Shown here: piece after piece, positions 26,368-57,751 of the stretch | Layout: every line of letters begins with the position of its first letter | Numbering within the stretch: position 1 is the stretch's first letter | Source of the DNA: Streptomyces sp. NBC_01478 | Lineage (GTDB): Bacteria; Actinomycetota; Actinomycetes; Streptomycetales; Streptomycetaceae | Assembly: GCF_036227225.1 (NCBI RefSeq) | Contig: NZ_CP109444.1 | Span: 2,170,001 to 2,234,000 of the forward strand | Length of the DNA: 64,000 nt | Reading direction: 5' to 3' | Notes under the pieces: model-generated | Told to the model about the DNA's origin: nothing | The model's database searches: none | Seen by the model: only the letters and a program-made list of their open reading frames with translations | Position numbers and translations under genes: made by a program

Positions 26368-28137
26368 GTGGGAGCAGGGGAACTGTCGGGGCGGGACGTC
26401 CTGACGCGCTCGGTCAAGGGACAGATACGGCGCGTCGCACTCGGCTCGGCGCTCGGAAGCGTGCACCAACTGGGGGAAGCCCTGGTGCCGGTGCTCATCG
26501 GTGTCGTCATCGACCAGGCCGTCGCCGGACAGAACGCGGGGCGTCTCGCGCTCTGGCTCGGCGTACTGGCCGTCATGTACGTGACGCTGTCGTGGAGTTT
26601 CCGGCTGGGCGCCAAGGCCGGTGAGCGAAGTGCCGAAGAGGCCGCGCACACACTGCGGTTGGCGATCGTGGGGCGGGTGCTGGACGCCCGCGGCGGTGCC
26701 GAGGAGGGACGGCTGCCCGGGGAGATGGCCAACGTCGCCACCGAGGACGCCAAGCGGGTCGGCGCGGTCAACATGGCGCTGATGGCCGGGATCTGGGCCG
26801 TCGCGGGTGTCGCCGTGAGCGCCGTGGCACTGCTGCTGACCTCCGTGACGCTCGGACTGATCGTGTTGCTGGGTACGCCCGTCCTGTTGTGGTTGGGACA
26901 TCTGCTGAGCAAGCCGTTGGAGCGGCGCAGCGAGGCCGAGCAGGACCGGGCCGCCCATGCGTCGGGCGTGGCCGCCGACCTGGTGGCCGGGCTGCGGGTA
27001 CTGAAGGGGCTCGGGGCGCAGCAGGCCGCGGTCGAGCGGTATCGGCGGACGAGTCGTAACTCCCTTGCCGCCACGCTGCGTTCGGCGCGTGCCCAGTCCT
27101 GGCAGACGGGCCTTGTGCTCGCGCTCACCGGTGGGTTCATCGCGCTGATCGCTCTCGTGGGTGGTCGGCTGGCCCTCGACGGGTCGCTGACTCTGGGCCA
27201 GTTGGTGTCCGCGGTCGGTCTCGCGCTGTTCCTGCTCGGGCCGTTGGAGACGTTCGCCTGGGTCAACGCCGAGCTGGCGCAGGGCCGTGCCTCGGCCGCC
27301 CGGGCCGCGGAGGTGCTCGCCACCGGACCCGCCGTCGTCGGCGGGGACGAGGCGGTCGCCGAGCCGGTGCGTGGGGAACTGCGGCTGCGTGGTGTACGTC
27401 TCGGTGGGCTCGACGGTGTCGATCTCGACCTGCCCGCCGGGCGGTTGACCGGCATCGCGGTGACGGACCCGGCCGGCGCCGAGGCACTGTTGCGCTGCCT
27501 CGGCAGGGAGGCGGACCCGGATTCGGGTTCGGTCGAGCTGGACGGCGTGGCGCTGACTCGGCTCGATCCGGCGGGACTTCGGGCGGCCGTGCTGGTCGCC
27601 GCCCATGACGCGGCGCTGTTCGAGGGCTCGTTGGCGGAGAACGTGACGCCGGAGAGCGACTCGGCGGACGGTTCGCGGGATGCCTCGCGGGGCGACTCGC
27701 AGGATGTCTCGGGGGGCATCTCGGAGGATGGAGCGGGCGAGCTCCTCACGGAGCGCGCCATGGCCGCCGCGCGTGCCGACGAAGTCGCCGACTCGTTGCC
27801 GCACGGGACCGCGACCGACGTCGGTGAGGGTGGCCGCTCCCTGTCCGGCGGGCAGCGCCAACGCGTGCTGCTGGCACGGGCGTTGCGTGCCGGGCCGCCC
27901 GTGCTGGTCGTGCACGATCCGACCACCGCCGTCGACACGGTGACCGAGGCCCGGATCGCGAACGGCCTGCGCGAGTTCCGGCAGGGCCGCACCACGATCG
28001 TGGTGACCAACAGCCCCGCCCTGCTCGCCGTCACCGACCACGTGATCCTCCTCGACGCGGGCCGCGTCGGCGCCGAGGGCACCCACGCGGACCTCGTACG
28101 AACCGACGCGACCTACCGGACGGCGGTGCTGGCATGA
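26368..28137 (+). CDS. ABC transporter half with degenerate ATP-binding motifs, siderophore cluster
   Basis: A 589-residue fused membrane/ATPase half of a type-IV (exporter-fold) ABC transporter. Six helices occupy about 20-300. In the ATPase domain the Walker A is lost (VTDPAGAEALLR near 363 instead of GxxGxGKS/T), Walker B ends in HDPTT with no catalytic Glu, and the H-loop His is Asn (VVTNSP near 548). The signature LSGGQRQR (about 491-498) is perfect. A D/S/G-rich insert lies at about 430-456. It therefore must pair with the next gene, supplying the good LSGGQ. GTG 26368 has GGAGG seven bases upstream, and the gene overlaps the next by ATGA. It resembles cchG/cchI of the coelichelin cluster; export of the siderophore is likely, import cannot be excluded. 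Confidence 0.87.
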   Translation: MGAGELSGRDVLTRSVKGQIRRVALGSALGSVHQLGEALVPVLIGVVIDQAVAGQNAGRLALWLGVLAVMYVTLSWSFRLGAKAGERSAEEAAHTLRLAIVGRVLDARGGAEEGRLPGEMANVATEDAKRVGAVNMALMAGIWAVAGVAVSAVALLLTSVTLGLIVLLGTPVLLWLGHLLSKPLERRSEAEQDRAAHASGVAADLVAGLRVLKGLGAQQAAVERYRRTSRNSLAATLRSARAQSWQTGLVLALTGGFIALIALVGGRLALDGSLTLGQLVSAVGLALFLLGPLETFAWVNAELAQGRASAARAAEVLATGPAVVGGDEAVAEPVRGELRLRGVRLGGLDGVDLDLPAGRLTGIAVTDPAGAEALLRCLGREADPDSGSVELDGVALTRLDPAGLRAAVLVAAHDAALFEGSLAENVTPESDSADGSRDASRGDSQDVSGGISEDGAGELLTERAMAAARADEVADSLPHGTATDVGEGGRSLSGGQRQRVLLARALRAGPPVLVVHDPTTAVDTVTEARIANGLREFRQGRTTIVVTNSPALLAVTDHVILLDAGRVGAEGTHADLVRTDATYRTAVLA

Positions 28138-29933
28138 CGACGGACGACATACGGACGGACTCCGACCGTGCTCTCCTCCCCACCGCCACCCCCGCCCGCA
28201 CCCGCGCTGCGGTGCGTGAACTGCTGCGCCCGCAGCGGGGGTTGGCCGCCGCCGGGTTCGGGCTGATGGTGCTGGCCACGGCCGTCGGGCTGCTCACCCA
28301 GCCGCTGCTGGGCCACATCGTCGACGTCGTCACCGAGCACCGCTCCCCCGACGACCTCACCTTCCCCGTGCTCGCGCTGGCCGGAGTCGCCCTGGTCCAG
28401 GGCGTGACCACCGCACTCGGCATGTCCCTGGTGTCACGGCTCGGGGAGACCGCGCTCGCGCGACTGCGTGAACTGTTCGTCGAGCGGGCCCTGTCGCTCC
28501 CCCTGGACCGGGTGGAGAAGGCCGGGTCCGGTGACCTCAACTCCCGTGTCACGCGCGATGTTTCGCGGGTCGCCGACGCCGTGCGCGGGGCGTTGCCCGA
28601 GCTGGCGCGGTCCGCGCTGTCGATCGTGCTGACGCTGGGCGCGCTCGCGCTGCTGGACTGGCGGTTCCTGCTGGCGGCGCTGATCGCGGTGCCGGTGCAG
28701 GCGCACACCGCACGCTGGTATGTGCGCAACGCCGTTCCCCTGTACGCCAAGGAGCGCATCGCCACCGGGACCCAGCAGCAGCAGTTGCTGGACACCATCG
28801 GCGGGGCGCGGACCGTGCGGGCGTACCGCTTGCAGAAGGGCCACACGGAACGGGTCACCGCCCGTTCGCGCTCGGCGGTCGAACTGACCATGAGCGGTGT
28901 GCAGTTGATGCTCCGCTTCTACAGCCGGCTGCACATCGCCGAGTATCTGGGGCTGTCCGCCGTCCTGGCCACCGGGTTCCTCCTGGTGCGCAACGGCTCC
29001 GCCTCGGTCGGTACGGCCACCGCCGCCGCGCTGTACTTCCACACTCTCTTCGGCCCGGTCAACACCGCGCTGGTGCTGCTGGACGACGCCCAGTCGGCAA
29101 CGGCCGGACTGGCACGGCTCGTTGGCGTGGTGGACGAGCCCGCGCCCGTGGTCGCCGACCGCGCGGACGACCGTACGACCGCCGGCGGGCCGCCCTCCGT
29201 GACGCTGGCCGGAGTCTCCCACGCGTATGTGCCGGGTCGCCCGGTACTGCACGACGTCGACCTGGAGATCCGGCCCAAAGAGCGGGTCGCGCTGGTCGGT
29301 ACCACCGGTGCGGGCAAGACGACCCTGGCCAAGCTGGTCGCGGGGCTGCACCGCCCGCAGTCGGGCCGGATCGAGGTCGGCGGCGCCGAGCCGGACGAGG
29401 CCGGGCAGTTGGTCGGGCTCGTCACGCAGGAAGTGCATGTTTTTGCCGGGCCGCTCGCCGAGGATCTGCGGCTGGCCCGCCCGGACGCGCACACCGAGGA
29501 ACTGCGCGAGGCGCTCGCCACGGTGGGTGCGCTCGGCTGGGTGGAGGCGTTGCCGGAGGGCCTGGACACGGTCGTCGGCGACGGCGGTCACCGGCTGACC
29601 GCCGACCGCGCGCAGCAACTCGCCCTCGCCCGGCTCCTGTTGGCGGACCCCCCGGTCGTCGTCCTCGACGAGGCCACGGCGGAGGCGGGCAGTTCGGGCG
29701 CCCGGCAGCTCGACGAGGCCGCCGAACAGGCCCTGCGCGGCCGGACCGCACTGGTCGTGGCGCACCGGCTCAGTCAGGCCGCGTCCGCGGACCGGGTGAT
29801 CGTCCTGAGTGACGGCCGGGTCGTGGAGAGCGGCACGCACGACGAACTCCTCGGCGCCCAGGGCCAGTACGCGGCTCTGTGGCACGCCTGGTCCGGCAGC
29901 CGCTCCGCCGAGGCCGCCCCCGAAGCCCACTAA
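28134..29933 (+). CDS. ABC transporter partner half with intact Walker motifs, siderophore cluster
   Basis: A 599-residue exporter-fold ABC protein. Helices span about 35-310. The ATPase domain has a normal Walker A (GTTGAGKTT, about 390-398), Walker B with Glu (VVVLDEAT, about 510-517) and H-loop (VVAHRLS, about 540-546). Its signature is degenerate: LTADRAQQ (about 488-495) in place of LSGGQ. This is the mirror image of the upstream gene, so the heterodimer has one working and one degenerate ATP site. Translation is coupled to the upstream gene by a four-base overlap. The substrate is probably the siderophore made by this cluster. Confidence 0.9.
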   Translation: MTTDDIRTDSDRALLPTATPARTRAAVRELLRPQRGLAAAGFGLMVLATAVGLLTQPLLGHIVDVVTEHRSPDDLTFPVLALAGVALVQGVTTALGMSLVSRLGETALARLRELFVERALSLPLDRVEKAGSGDLNSRVTRDVSRVADAVRGALPELARSALSIVLTLGALALLDWRFLLAALIAVPVQAHTARWYVRNAVPLYAKERIATGTQQQQLLDTIGGARTVRAYRLQKGHTERVTARSRSAVELTMSGVQLMLRFYSRLHIAEYLGLSAVLATGFLLVRNGSASVGTATAAALYFHTLFGPVNTALVLLDDAQSATAGLARLVGVVDEPAPVVADRADDRTTAGGPPSVTLAGVSHAYVPGRPVLHDVDLEIRPKERVALVGTTGAGKTTLAKLVAGLHRPQSGRIEVGGAEPDEAGQLVGLVTQEVHVFAGPLAEDLRLARPDAHTEELREALATVGALGWVEALPEGLDTVVGDGGHRLTADRAQQLALARLLLADPPVVVLDEATAEAGSSGARQLDEAAEQALRGRTALVVAHRLSQAASADRVIVLSDGRVVESGTHDELLGAQGQYAALWHAWSGSRSAEAAPEAH

Positions 29934-29996
29934 CCCCCCTCGCTGAAGACCTGTCACCCCCCGCCGACCCATCGCGACGAACAGAAGGATCATCCG

Positions 29997-31073
29997 ATGC
30001 CCCGCGCCACCAGAGCTGCCCGGCTGTCCGGCCTGCTCGCCTCCGTCCTCCTGCTGGCCGTCACGGCGGTCGGCTGCGGTTCCTCCAACTCCGACTCCAC
30101 GTCGTCCAGTTCGAACACGTCGGGGTCCGACTCGAAGGCCTCCGCGGACGCTTTCCCCGTGACGATCGCCCACAAGTTCGGCAGTACGACGATCAAGTCC
30201 GAGCCCAAGCGGATCGTCACCGTCGGTCTCACCGACCAGGACGCCGTCCTCGCGCTGGGCAAGGTGCCGGTCGGTACGACCGAGTGGCTCGGCGGCTACA
30301 AGGGCGCGATCGGCCCCTGGGCCCAGGACAAGCTGGGCAGTTCGGCCGCGCCGACCGTCCTGAAGGACACCGGCACCGGTCCGCAGGTGGAGAAGATCGC
30401 CGCGCTGAAGCCCGATCTGATCCTCGCCGTGTACTCGGGCCTGACCAAGGCGCAGTACCAGAGCCTGTCGCAGTTCGCGCCGGTCGTCGCCCAGCCGAAG
30501 GCCTACAACGACTACGGCGTGCCGTGGCAGCAGCAGACCGAGGAGATCGGCCAGGCGCTCGGCAAGGCCGACGAGGCCAAGACCCTGGTGGCGGGCGTCG
30601 AGGCCAAGTTCGATGCGGCCAAGAAGGCCAACCCCGCCTTCGCCGACGCGACGGCCGTCATGGCCACCCCGTACGAGGGCGTGTTCGTCTACGGCAGCCA
30701 GGACCCTCGCTCCCGGCTCCTCTCCGACCTGGGCTTCTCGCTGCCGACGGGCCTCGACAAGGTCATTGGTGACACGTTCGGCGCCAACATCAGCAAGGAG
30801 CGCTACGACCTGCTCGACCAGAAGGTCGCCGTGTGGATCGTGCCGGACACCACCACGGCCGTCACCAAGCTCCATGACGACAAGATCTACGGCGACCTGA
30901 ACGTGGTGAAGCAGGGCCGCGAGGTCTTCGTCAAGGAGACCAGCGACTACGGCAACGCGGTATCCCTTTCTACGGTGTTGAGCATTCCCTACGTCCTGGA
31001 GCGCCTGGTGCCGCAGCTCGCGGCCGCGGTGGACGGCAAGACGTCGACGAAGGTGGAGCAGCCCGCTTCCTGA
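29997..31073 (+). CDS. Ferric-siderophore-binding lipoprotein
   Basis: A 358-residue substrate-binding protein of the FepB/FhuD (class III) type. The lipoprotein signal ends in AVTAVGC with lipid Cys27, followed by a serine-rich tether. The binding domain begins PVTIAHKFGSTTIKSEPKRIVTVG, with later blocks KIAALKPDLILAVYSG and VFVYGSQDPRSRLLSDLGF. It should capture the ferric hydroxamate outside the membrane and hand it to the FecCD permeases encoded at 53.7-55.8 kb. It is the third gene of the iron-box-1 operon, with a 63-bp gap, and is followed by a strong terminator. Confidence 0.92.
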   Translation: MPRATRAARLSGLLASVLLLAVTAVGCGSSNSDSTSSSSNTSGSDSKASADAFPVTIAHKFGSTTIKSEPKRIVTVGLTDQDAVLALGKVPVGTTEWLGGYKGAIGPWAQDKLGSSAAPTVLKDTGTGPQVEKIAALKPDLILAVYSGLTKAQYQSLSQFAPVVAQPKAYNDYGVPWQQQTEEIGQALGKADEAKTLVAGVEAKFDAAKKANPAFADATAVMATPYEGVFVYGSQDPRSRLLSDLGFSLPTGLDKVIGDTFGANISKERYDLLDQKVAVWIVPDTTTAVTKLHDDKIYGDLNVVKQGREVFVKETSDYGNAVSLSTVLSIPYVLERLVPQLAAAVDGKTSTKVEQPAS

Positions 31074-31086
31074 TCCACGGGTACGT

Positions 31087-31130
31087 GAAAGGGGGGCGGG
31101 TCCGAGAGAGTTCGGACCCGCCCCCCTTTC
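31087..31130. terminator. Bidirectional terminator between lipoprotein and mbtH genes
   Basis: A perfect 19-bp stem (31087-31105 with 31112-31130) with a six-base loop. The stem is GC-rich and bordered by AAA and TTT, so it works in both directions between the two convergent operons. Confidence 0.92.
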
Positions 31131-31136
31131 GTGTGC

Positions 31137-31340
31137 TCAGCCCCCGTCGACCAGGCTCTTGGGCCTCATGTCCGTCCAGTTGGTCTCGATGTGGTCGAGG
31201 CACTCCTGCCGTCCGGCCGGTCCGTACGCGACCGTCCAGCCCGCCGGTACGTCCACGAACTCGGGCCAAAGACTGTGCTGGCCCTCGTCGTTGACGAGAA
31301 CGGAGTAGACGCCGTCGGGGTTCTCGAACGGGTTGCTCAT
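31137..31340 (-). CDS. mbtH: MbtH-like NRPS accessory protein
   Basis: A 67-residue MbtH-family chaperone that binds adenylation domains and is often needed for their solubility or activity. The family pattern is complete: [19 protein letters not shown], then [17 protein letters not shown], with the conserved S, L and two tryptophans that pack on the A domain. It lies 63 bp after the NRPS stop on the same strand, with AAGGAA before its ATG. It is presumably made from the NRPS mRNA, as in coelichelin-type clusters. Confidence 0.96.
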   Translation of the reverse strand: MSNPFENPDGVYSVLVNDEGQHSLWPEFVDVPAGWTVAYGPAGRQECLDHIETNWTDMRPKSLVDGG

Positions 31341-31403
31341 GTCGGGGATTCCTTGCCTCTCTGATGCGGACTGAAGCGGTCTGATGGGTAAGTGGGGGTG
31401 CGG

Positions 31404-53462
<22,059 letters not shown>

Positions 53463-53523
53463 AGTTGCCCGTGCCTCCCGATGCGTGCGGAACGGCTCAG
53501 CGGAGCCGCGACCGCTCGCATAG

Positions 53524-53542
53524 TAAGGTAAGCATTGCCTTA
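53524..53542. promoter_or_regulatory. Iron box 2 (NRPS-mbtH operon)
   Basis: TAAGGTAAGCATTGCCTTA, near-palindromic, lies 62 bp before the chosen NRPS start. A TACTAT -10-like hexamer read leftwards (53525-53520) overlaps its edge. Bound repressor would block the promoter. Confidence 0.9.
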
Positions 53543-53586
53543 CTTGATAGACCCACCCCGGAACCACAGGTCCACGTCACAGCCGC

Positions 53587-53605
53587 TGAGGTTATGCTCA
53601 CCTAA
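53587..53605. promoter_or_regulatory. Iron box 3 (FecCD permease operon)
   Basis: TGAGGTTATGCTCACCTAA matches 17 of 19 positions of TTAGGTTAGGCTCACCTAA. It is 84 bp before the first permease start and 45 bp from iron box 2, so each divergent operon has its own site. Confidence 0.9.
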
Positions 53606-53689
53606 GCTGCTGGCGCGGCTGTCCGGTGGTTCGCCAACAGGGCTCCAGAGCACGGAAGATGACCCGGAAGACGACATGGAGACCGGCAC

Positions 53690-54715
53690 GTGGCTTCAGG
53701 CAGAAGGCTTCGCACCACGGTGCTGGTGACACTGGTCGTCGCCCTCCTCGTCCTGCTGTCCCTGCTGTCGGTCGCCCTGGGCGCGCTCAGCGTCCCGCTC
53801 GACCAAGTGGTGCGCTCGGTGCTCGGCCATCCGCCCAGCCGCCTCGTCGACAACGTCATCTGGTCGGTGCGCGTGCCCCGCACCCTGCTCGGCCTGACGA
53901 CCGGCGCGGCACTCGGCCTGTCCGGCGCACTGATGCAGGCCCTGACCCGCAATCCGCTCGCGGACCCGGGCATCCTCGGGGTGAGCGCCGGAGCGTCCTT
54001 CGCCATCGTCATGGCGGTCGGGGTGTTCGGGGTCGTCTCGCTGTACGGCTATGTGTGGTTCGCGTTCGGCGGGGCGCTCGTCGCGAGTGTCGTGGTCTTC
54101 TTCCTGGGGCGGCTGGGCGGGTCCGGGGCCACCCCGGTGAAACTGGCGCTCGCCGGGGTCGCCGTCACCTCGCTGCTCCAGTCGTTCACCAGCGCCGTCG
54201 TGCTGACCGACCAGGACGCGCTGGACCGCTACCGCTTCTGGTCGGCCGGCACCCTCGCCGATCAGGACTCCGGCGAGCTGATGCGCATCCTGCCCTTCCT
54301 CGCCGTGGGCGCCGTGTTGGCCCTGTCCCTCGCGCCCGCCCTCAACAGCATGGCCCTCGGCGACGACGTGGCCGCCTCCCTGGGACGGCGGCTCGGTCTG
54401 GTCCGCCTCCAAGGGGTCACCGCCGTCGTGCTGTTGACCGGCGCGTCGGTCGCCGTCATCGGTCCGGTGGTCTTCCTCGGTCTGGTCGTCCCGCACATCG
54501 CGCGGGTCCTCGCGCAGTACGCCGGGATCGGCCCCGACTACCGGTGGCTGCTGCCGCTGTCCGCCGCGCTCGCGCCCGTTCTGCTGCTGTCCGCCGACAT
54601 CCTGGGCCGGATGGTGGACCGCCCGACCGAGATCCAGGCCGGTGTCCTCGTCGCCTTCCTCGGCGGCCCGTTCTTCATCGTCCTGGTCCGCCGCCGGAAG
54701 CTCGCGGAGGTATGA
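53690..54715 (+). CDS. FecCD-type ferric-siderophore permease, subunit 1
   Basis: A 341-residue inner-membrane permease with about nine to ten helices, the FecCD fold that imports ferric siderophores. Hallmarks are RVPRTLLGLTTGAALGLSGALMQALTRNPLADPGILGVSAGAS (about 64-106) and GPVVFLGLVVPHIAR near the C terminus. GTG 53690 has GGAG eight bases upstream. Its stop overlaps the next start by ATGA. It is first in an iron-box-3 operon with a second permease and an ATPase, and should work with the lipoprotein encoded at 30 kb. Confidence 0.93.
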   Translation: MASGRRLRTTVLVTLVVALLVLLSLLSVALGALSVPLDQVVRSVLGHPPSRLVDNVIWSVRVPRTLLGLTTGAALGLSGALMQALTRNPLADPGILGVSAGASFAIVMAVGVFGVVSLYGYVWFAFGGALVASVVVFFLGRLGGSGATPVKLALAGVAVTSLLQSFTSAVVLTDQDALDRYRFWSAGTLADQDSGELMRILPFLAVGAVLALSLAPALNSMALGDDVAASLGRRLGLVRLQGVTAVVLLTGASVAVIGPVVFLGLVVPHIARVLAQYAGIGPDYRWLLPLSAALAPVLLLSADILGRMVDRPTEIQAGVLVAFLGGPFFIVLVRRRKLAEV

Positions 54716-55785
54716 GCGTGCCCGCACCACCGTCCCCCGCCGTCCTGGGCAACCGGCCGTTCCGGCTGGCCGTCCCTCCGGTGTCCGGCGTGCTGCGTCC
54801 ACGCCTGCTGCTCACGGGAGTCGGTGTCGCGCTCGGCGCGTTCCTGCTGTTCTGCTGGGGTCTGACCATCGGCGACTACCCGGTGGCCTTCACGGATGTC
54901 ATCAGGGCCCTGTGGGGTTCGGGCGACGCGGGCACGGTCATCGTCGTCCAGAATCTACGGCTGCCACGCGCCCTGGTCGGCCTGCTGGTCGGCATCGCGT
55001 TCGGGGTGTCCGGGGCGGTGTTCCAGACGATGACCCGCAATCCGCTGGCCAGCCCCGACATGATCGGGCTCACCGAGGGCGCCGGAACTGCCGTGGTGGC
55101 GGCGGTCGTTCTGGGCTGGACCGGCGGACTCGGGCTGTCCACGCTGGGGTTGCTCGGCGCGCTGGCCACGGCGCTGCTCGTGTACGCGCTGGCGTGGAAG
55201 GGCGGAGCCACCGGGTACCGCATCATCCTCGTCGGCATCGGGGTGTCCTGGATCTGCTCCAGCGCCACCAACTTCCTTGTGGCGCGCGGCAGTCGGTTCC
55301 AGGCGGAGGCGGCGCTGGGCTGGCTGGTCGGCAACCTCAACGGCCGGACCTGGAGCCAGGTGGACTCCCTGGCCATCGCCCTGGCCGTCCTGCTGCCGGT
55401 CACGCTGGGCATGGGCCGCTGGATGCGCACGCTCATGCTCGGCGACGACGTGGCCGCCGGGCTCGGCACACCCGTCCAACCGGTGCGGCTGGCCCTGCTG
55501 TTGGCCGGGGTGGGCCTGGTCGCCTTCGGTACGGCGGCCGCCGGACCGGTGGCGTTCGTCGCGCTGGCCTGTCCGCAGATCGCCCAGCGGCTGGCGGGCA
55601 CCTCGTCGCCGCCCCCGCTCGTCTCCGGTCTCACCGGCGCGTTCGTCGTCCTCGGCTCCGATCTCCTCGCCCGCGAGGCGATCCCGGGGACGGAACTGCC
55701 GGTCGGGATCGTCACCGGCGCCCTCGGCGCGCCGGTCCTGCTGTGGCTGCTCATCCGCGTCAACCGCGCGGGCTCTGGAGGCTGA
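54712..55785 (+). CDS. FecCD-type ferric-siderophore permease, subunit 2
   Basis: A 357-residue FecCD permease that forms a heterodimer with the preceding product. It shows [37 protein letters not shown] and, near the end, [18 protein letters not shown] longer N-terminal cytoplasmic part (about 1-35) precedes the first helix. ATG 54712 overlaps the stop of the first permease gene, and the ATPase gene follows 4 bp after its own stop, so the three are tightly coupled. Confidence 0.93.
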   Translation: MSVPAPPSPAVLGNRPFRLAVPPVSGVLRPRLLLTGVGVALGAFLLFCWGLTIGDYPVAFTDVIRALWGSGDAGTVIVVQNLRLPRALVGLLVGIAFGVSGAVFQTMTRNPLASPDMIGLTEGAGTAVVAAVVLGWTGGLGLSTLGLLGALATALLVYALAWKGGATGYRIILVGIGVSWICSSATNFLVARGSRFQAEAALGWLVGNLNGRTWSQVDSLAIALAVLLPVTLGMGRWMRTLMLGDDVAAGLGTPVQPVRLALLLAGVGLVAFGTAAAGPVAFVALACPQIAQRLAGTSSPPPLVSGLTGAFVVLGSDLLAREAIPGTELPVGIVTGALGAPVLLWLLIRVNRAGSGG

Positions 55786-55789
55786 TCGC

Positions 55790-56668
55790 ATGTCGACCAC
55801 TGACCCGCGTGCCCCGCGGACGTCCGAATCACCGGCGTCCGGGCCGGAGTTGCGGGCACGCGATCTTCATCTCGCCTACGACGGGCGGCCGGTGGTCGAG
55901 AACCTGGACCTGACCGTGCCGACCGGCCGGATCACGGCCATCGTCGGCGCCAACGCCTGCGGGAAATCGACCCTGTTGCGGGCGCTCGCCCGGCTGCTGG
56001 CCCCGCGCCAGGGCGTGGTGGAGCTGGACGGCGTCGCGCTGCGGTCCGTCCCCACCCGTGAACTCGCCCGCAAACTGGGCATCTTGCCGCAGACGCCGGT
56101 GGCACCGGAGGGGCTGACCGTCCTCGACCTGGTGGGCCGGGGCCGTTCCCCGCACCAGACCTGGTGGCGACAGTGGTCGGCGGCCGACGAGGAGGCCGTG
56201 CACGCGGCCCTTGAGGCAACCAGCCTCACCGACCTCGCCGAGCGCCCGGTCGACGAACTCTCCGGCGGCCAGCGGCAACGCGCCTGGATCGCCATGGCAG
56301 TTGCGCAGGGCACCCCGGTGCTGCTCCTCGACGAGCCGACGACCTATCTCGACCTCGCCCACCAGATCGACGTGCTCGACCTGATCACGGACCTCAACCG
56401 GCGCGAGGGCCGCACGATCGTGATGGTGCTGCACGACCTCAACCAGGCCTGCCGGTACGCCGATCACGTCATCGCCATGAAGGGCGGCCGGATCGTCGCC
56501 GAGGGCGCGCCCGCCGATGTCGTCACCGAGGCCACGGTCGAGGACGTCTTCGACCTGCGCTGCCGGATCACGCCCGATCCGGTCAGCGGCACGCCGTTGG
56601 TGATACCGCTGGGGCGGCATCACCACGACGGCAACTCCCGGGCCGAGGACGCCGTCACGACCCACTGA
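55790..56668 (+). CDS. Siderophore importer ATPase (FecE/FepC type)
   Basis: A 292-residue ABC ATPase. Walker [10 protein letters not shown] (53-61), Q-loop [14 protein letters not shown], signature ELSGGQRQR (about 155), Walker [12 protein letters not shown] (about 178-188) and H-loop [14 protein letters not shown] are all intact. The LDEPTTYLD and LHDLNQA wording is typical of iron-siderophore importers. It powers the two permeases encoded just upstream. A short His-rich tail (GRHHHDG) ends the protein. A hairpin terminator follows. Confidence 0.94.
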   Translation: MSTTDPRAPRTSESPASGPELRARDLHLAYDGRPVVENLDLTVPTGRITAIVGANACGKSTLLRALARLLAPRQGVVELDGVALRSVPTRELARKLGILPQTPVAPEGLTVLDLVGRGRSPHQTWWRQWSAADEEAVHAALEATSLTDLAERPVDELSGGQRQRAWIAMAVAQGTPVLLLDEPTTYLDLAHQIDVLDLITDLNRREGRTIVMVLHDLNQACRYADHVIAMKGGRIVAEGAPADVVTEATVEDVFDLRCRITPDPVSGTPLVIPLGRHHHDGNSRAEDAVTTH

Positions 56669-56695
56669 GGCCCCCGCCGGTGAGGGGCGGGGGCC
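56669..56695. terminator. Hairpin between convergent ATPase and formyltransferase genes
   Basis: GGCCCCCGCC (56669-56678) and GGCGGGGGCC (56686-56695) form a perfect 10-bp stem with a seven-base loop directly after the ATPase stop. There is no T run; it may act for both convergent operons. Confidence 0.75.
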
Positions 56696-56714
56696 AGTTC
56701 GTCCAGGGGGATTT

Positions 56715-57668
56715 TCAGGGCCGGGACGTCAAGTACCCGCCCATGGTGCGGAAGTAGTCGCCGGCCGCGTGCTCCGTGCCGTCGTCCGTGCGCACCCGGC
56801 GGACCAACAGCCCACGTTCGCGCCCGGTATGGGCCTGCGGGCCCGCCACGATGACCACGCCGTCGCCCTCGCGGATGAAGATCCGGCCCGGGGTGCCGCC
56901 GTAGCGTCCCTCCGAGACGGCCGCGGAGACAATCCTCAGCCGCTCGCCGCGGTGGAAGGCGTACGCGTTCGGATACGGGTCCGACTGGGCCCGTACGAGG
57001 CGCTCCAGGCGTTCCGCGGGCCAACTCCAGTCGATACGGCTGTCCTCGGCCGAGCGCTTGTGGAAGAAGCTGGCGCGGCTGCGGTCCTGCGGCACCCACT
57101 GGCCGGCGTCCCGCCCGGAGGCGATGAGGTCGAGCGACTCGCGCACGATGGGCGCGATGAGGTCGACGGTGCGGTGGAACAGGTCGGTCGCCGTGTCGGT
57201 GGGCCCGACCGGCACCGAGCGCTGGATCAGGACGTCCCCGGCGTCGAGTTCGCCGTTCATGCGGTGCGCGGTGACGCCGACGCGCGGCTCGTCGTTCAGG
57301 AGCGCCCAGATGATCGGCGAGAAGCCCGCGTACGACGGCAGCAGCGAGTCGTGGACGTTGAGGGTGCCGTGCGGCGGGAGGTCGAACAGCTCCGGCGGCA
57401 GCCAGGTCCGCCAGTTGTTGGCGACGATGATGTCCGGCCGTGCCTCCCGTACTGCGTCGAGGAGTTCGGCGTCGTCGGGGCGGTTGCGCAGCAGGACGGG
57501 GACGTCGTTTTTCTCGGCGAGTTCGGCGACGCTGTCGTCCCAGATCTTCTCGTAGGCATGCTCACTTTTCGGGTGGGTGACGACGAGAACGACCTCGTGG
57601 TCGGAGTCCAGCAACGCCTGCAGCGTGCGGTGACCCCAGGTCTGATAGCCGAGCATGACGACCCGCAT
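56715..57668 (-). CDS. N5-hydroxyornithine formyltransferase (CchA-like)
   Basis: A 317-residue protein of the methionyl-tRNA formyltransferase family. It transfers a formyl group from N10-formyltetrahydrofolate to N5-hydroxyornithine, making the first hydroxamate. The catalytic Asn-His-Asp set is visible in LNVHDSLLPSYAGFSPI and GELDAGDVLIQ. A C-terminal OB-like domain follows (SDPYPNAYAFHRGE). ATG 57668 has GGAAGGA five bases upstream; a TTG six codons earlier is less likely. It is divergent from the ornithine monooxygenase, with one iron box between them. Confidence 0.9.
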   Translation of the reverse strand: MRVVMLGYQTWGHRTLQALLDSDHEVVLVVTHPKSEHAYEKIWDDSVAELAEKNDVPVLLRNRPDDAELLDAVREARPDIIVANNWRTWLPPELFDLPPHGTLNVHDSLLPSYAGFSPIIWALLNDEPRVGVTAHRMNGELDAGDVLIQRSVPVGPTDTATDLFHRTVDLIAPIVRESLDLIASGRDAGQWVPQDRSRASFFHKRSAEDSRIDWSWPAERLERLVRAQSDPYPNAYAFHRGERLRIVSAAVSEGRYGGTPGRIFIREGDGVVIVAGPQAHTGRERGLLVRRVRTDDGTEHAAGDYFRTMGGYLTSRP

Positions 57669-57696
57669 GACGGTCCTTCCCTTCAACGACTCATTG

Positions 57697-57715
57697 CAAG
57701 GTAAGCCTTACCTTA
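57697..57715. promoter_or_regulatory. Iron box 4 (formyltransferase / monooxygenase)
   Basis: CAAGGTAAGCCTTACCTTA contains a perfect 17-bp palindrome. It lies 29 bp before the formyltransferase start and 37 bp before the monooxygenase start, so one site probably controls both. Confidence 0.92.
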
Positions 57716-57751
57716 TCTAGCATTGGGCTGCCTGAGGGAGGCGATGCCACG

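Noticed and set aside
30946..31140. Possible small gene on the minus strand after the lipoprotein
   Set aside because: The stretch is the perfect terminator hairpin plus antisense of the lipoprotein gene, with no ribosome site.
53463..53567. N-terminal extension of the NRPS starting at 53567
   Set aside because: It would translate through iron box 2 and its promoter; GTG 53462 has a proper ribosome site.
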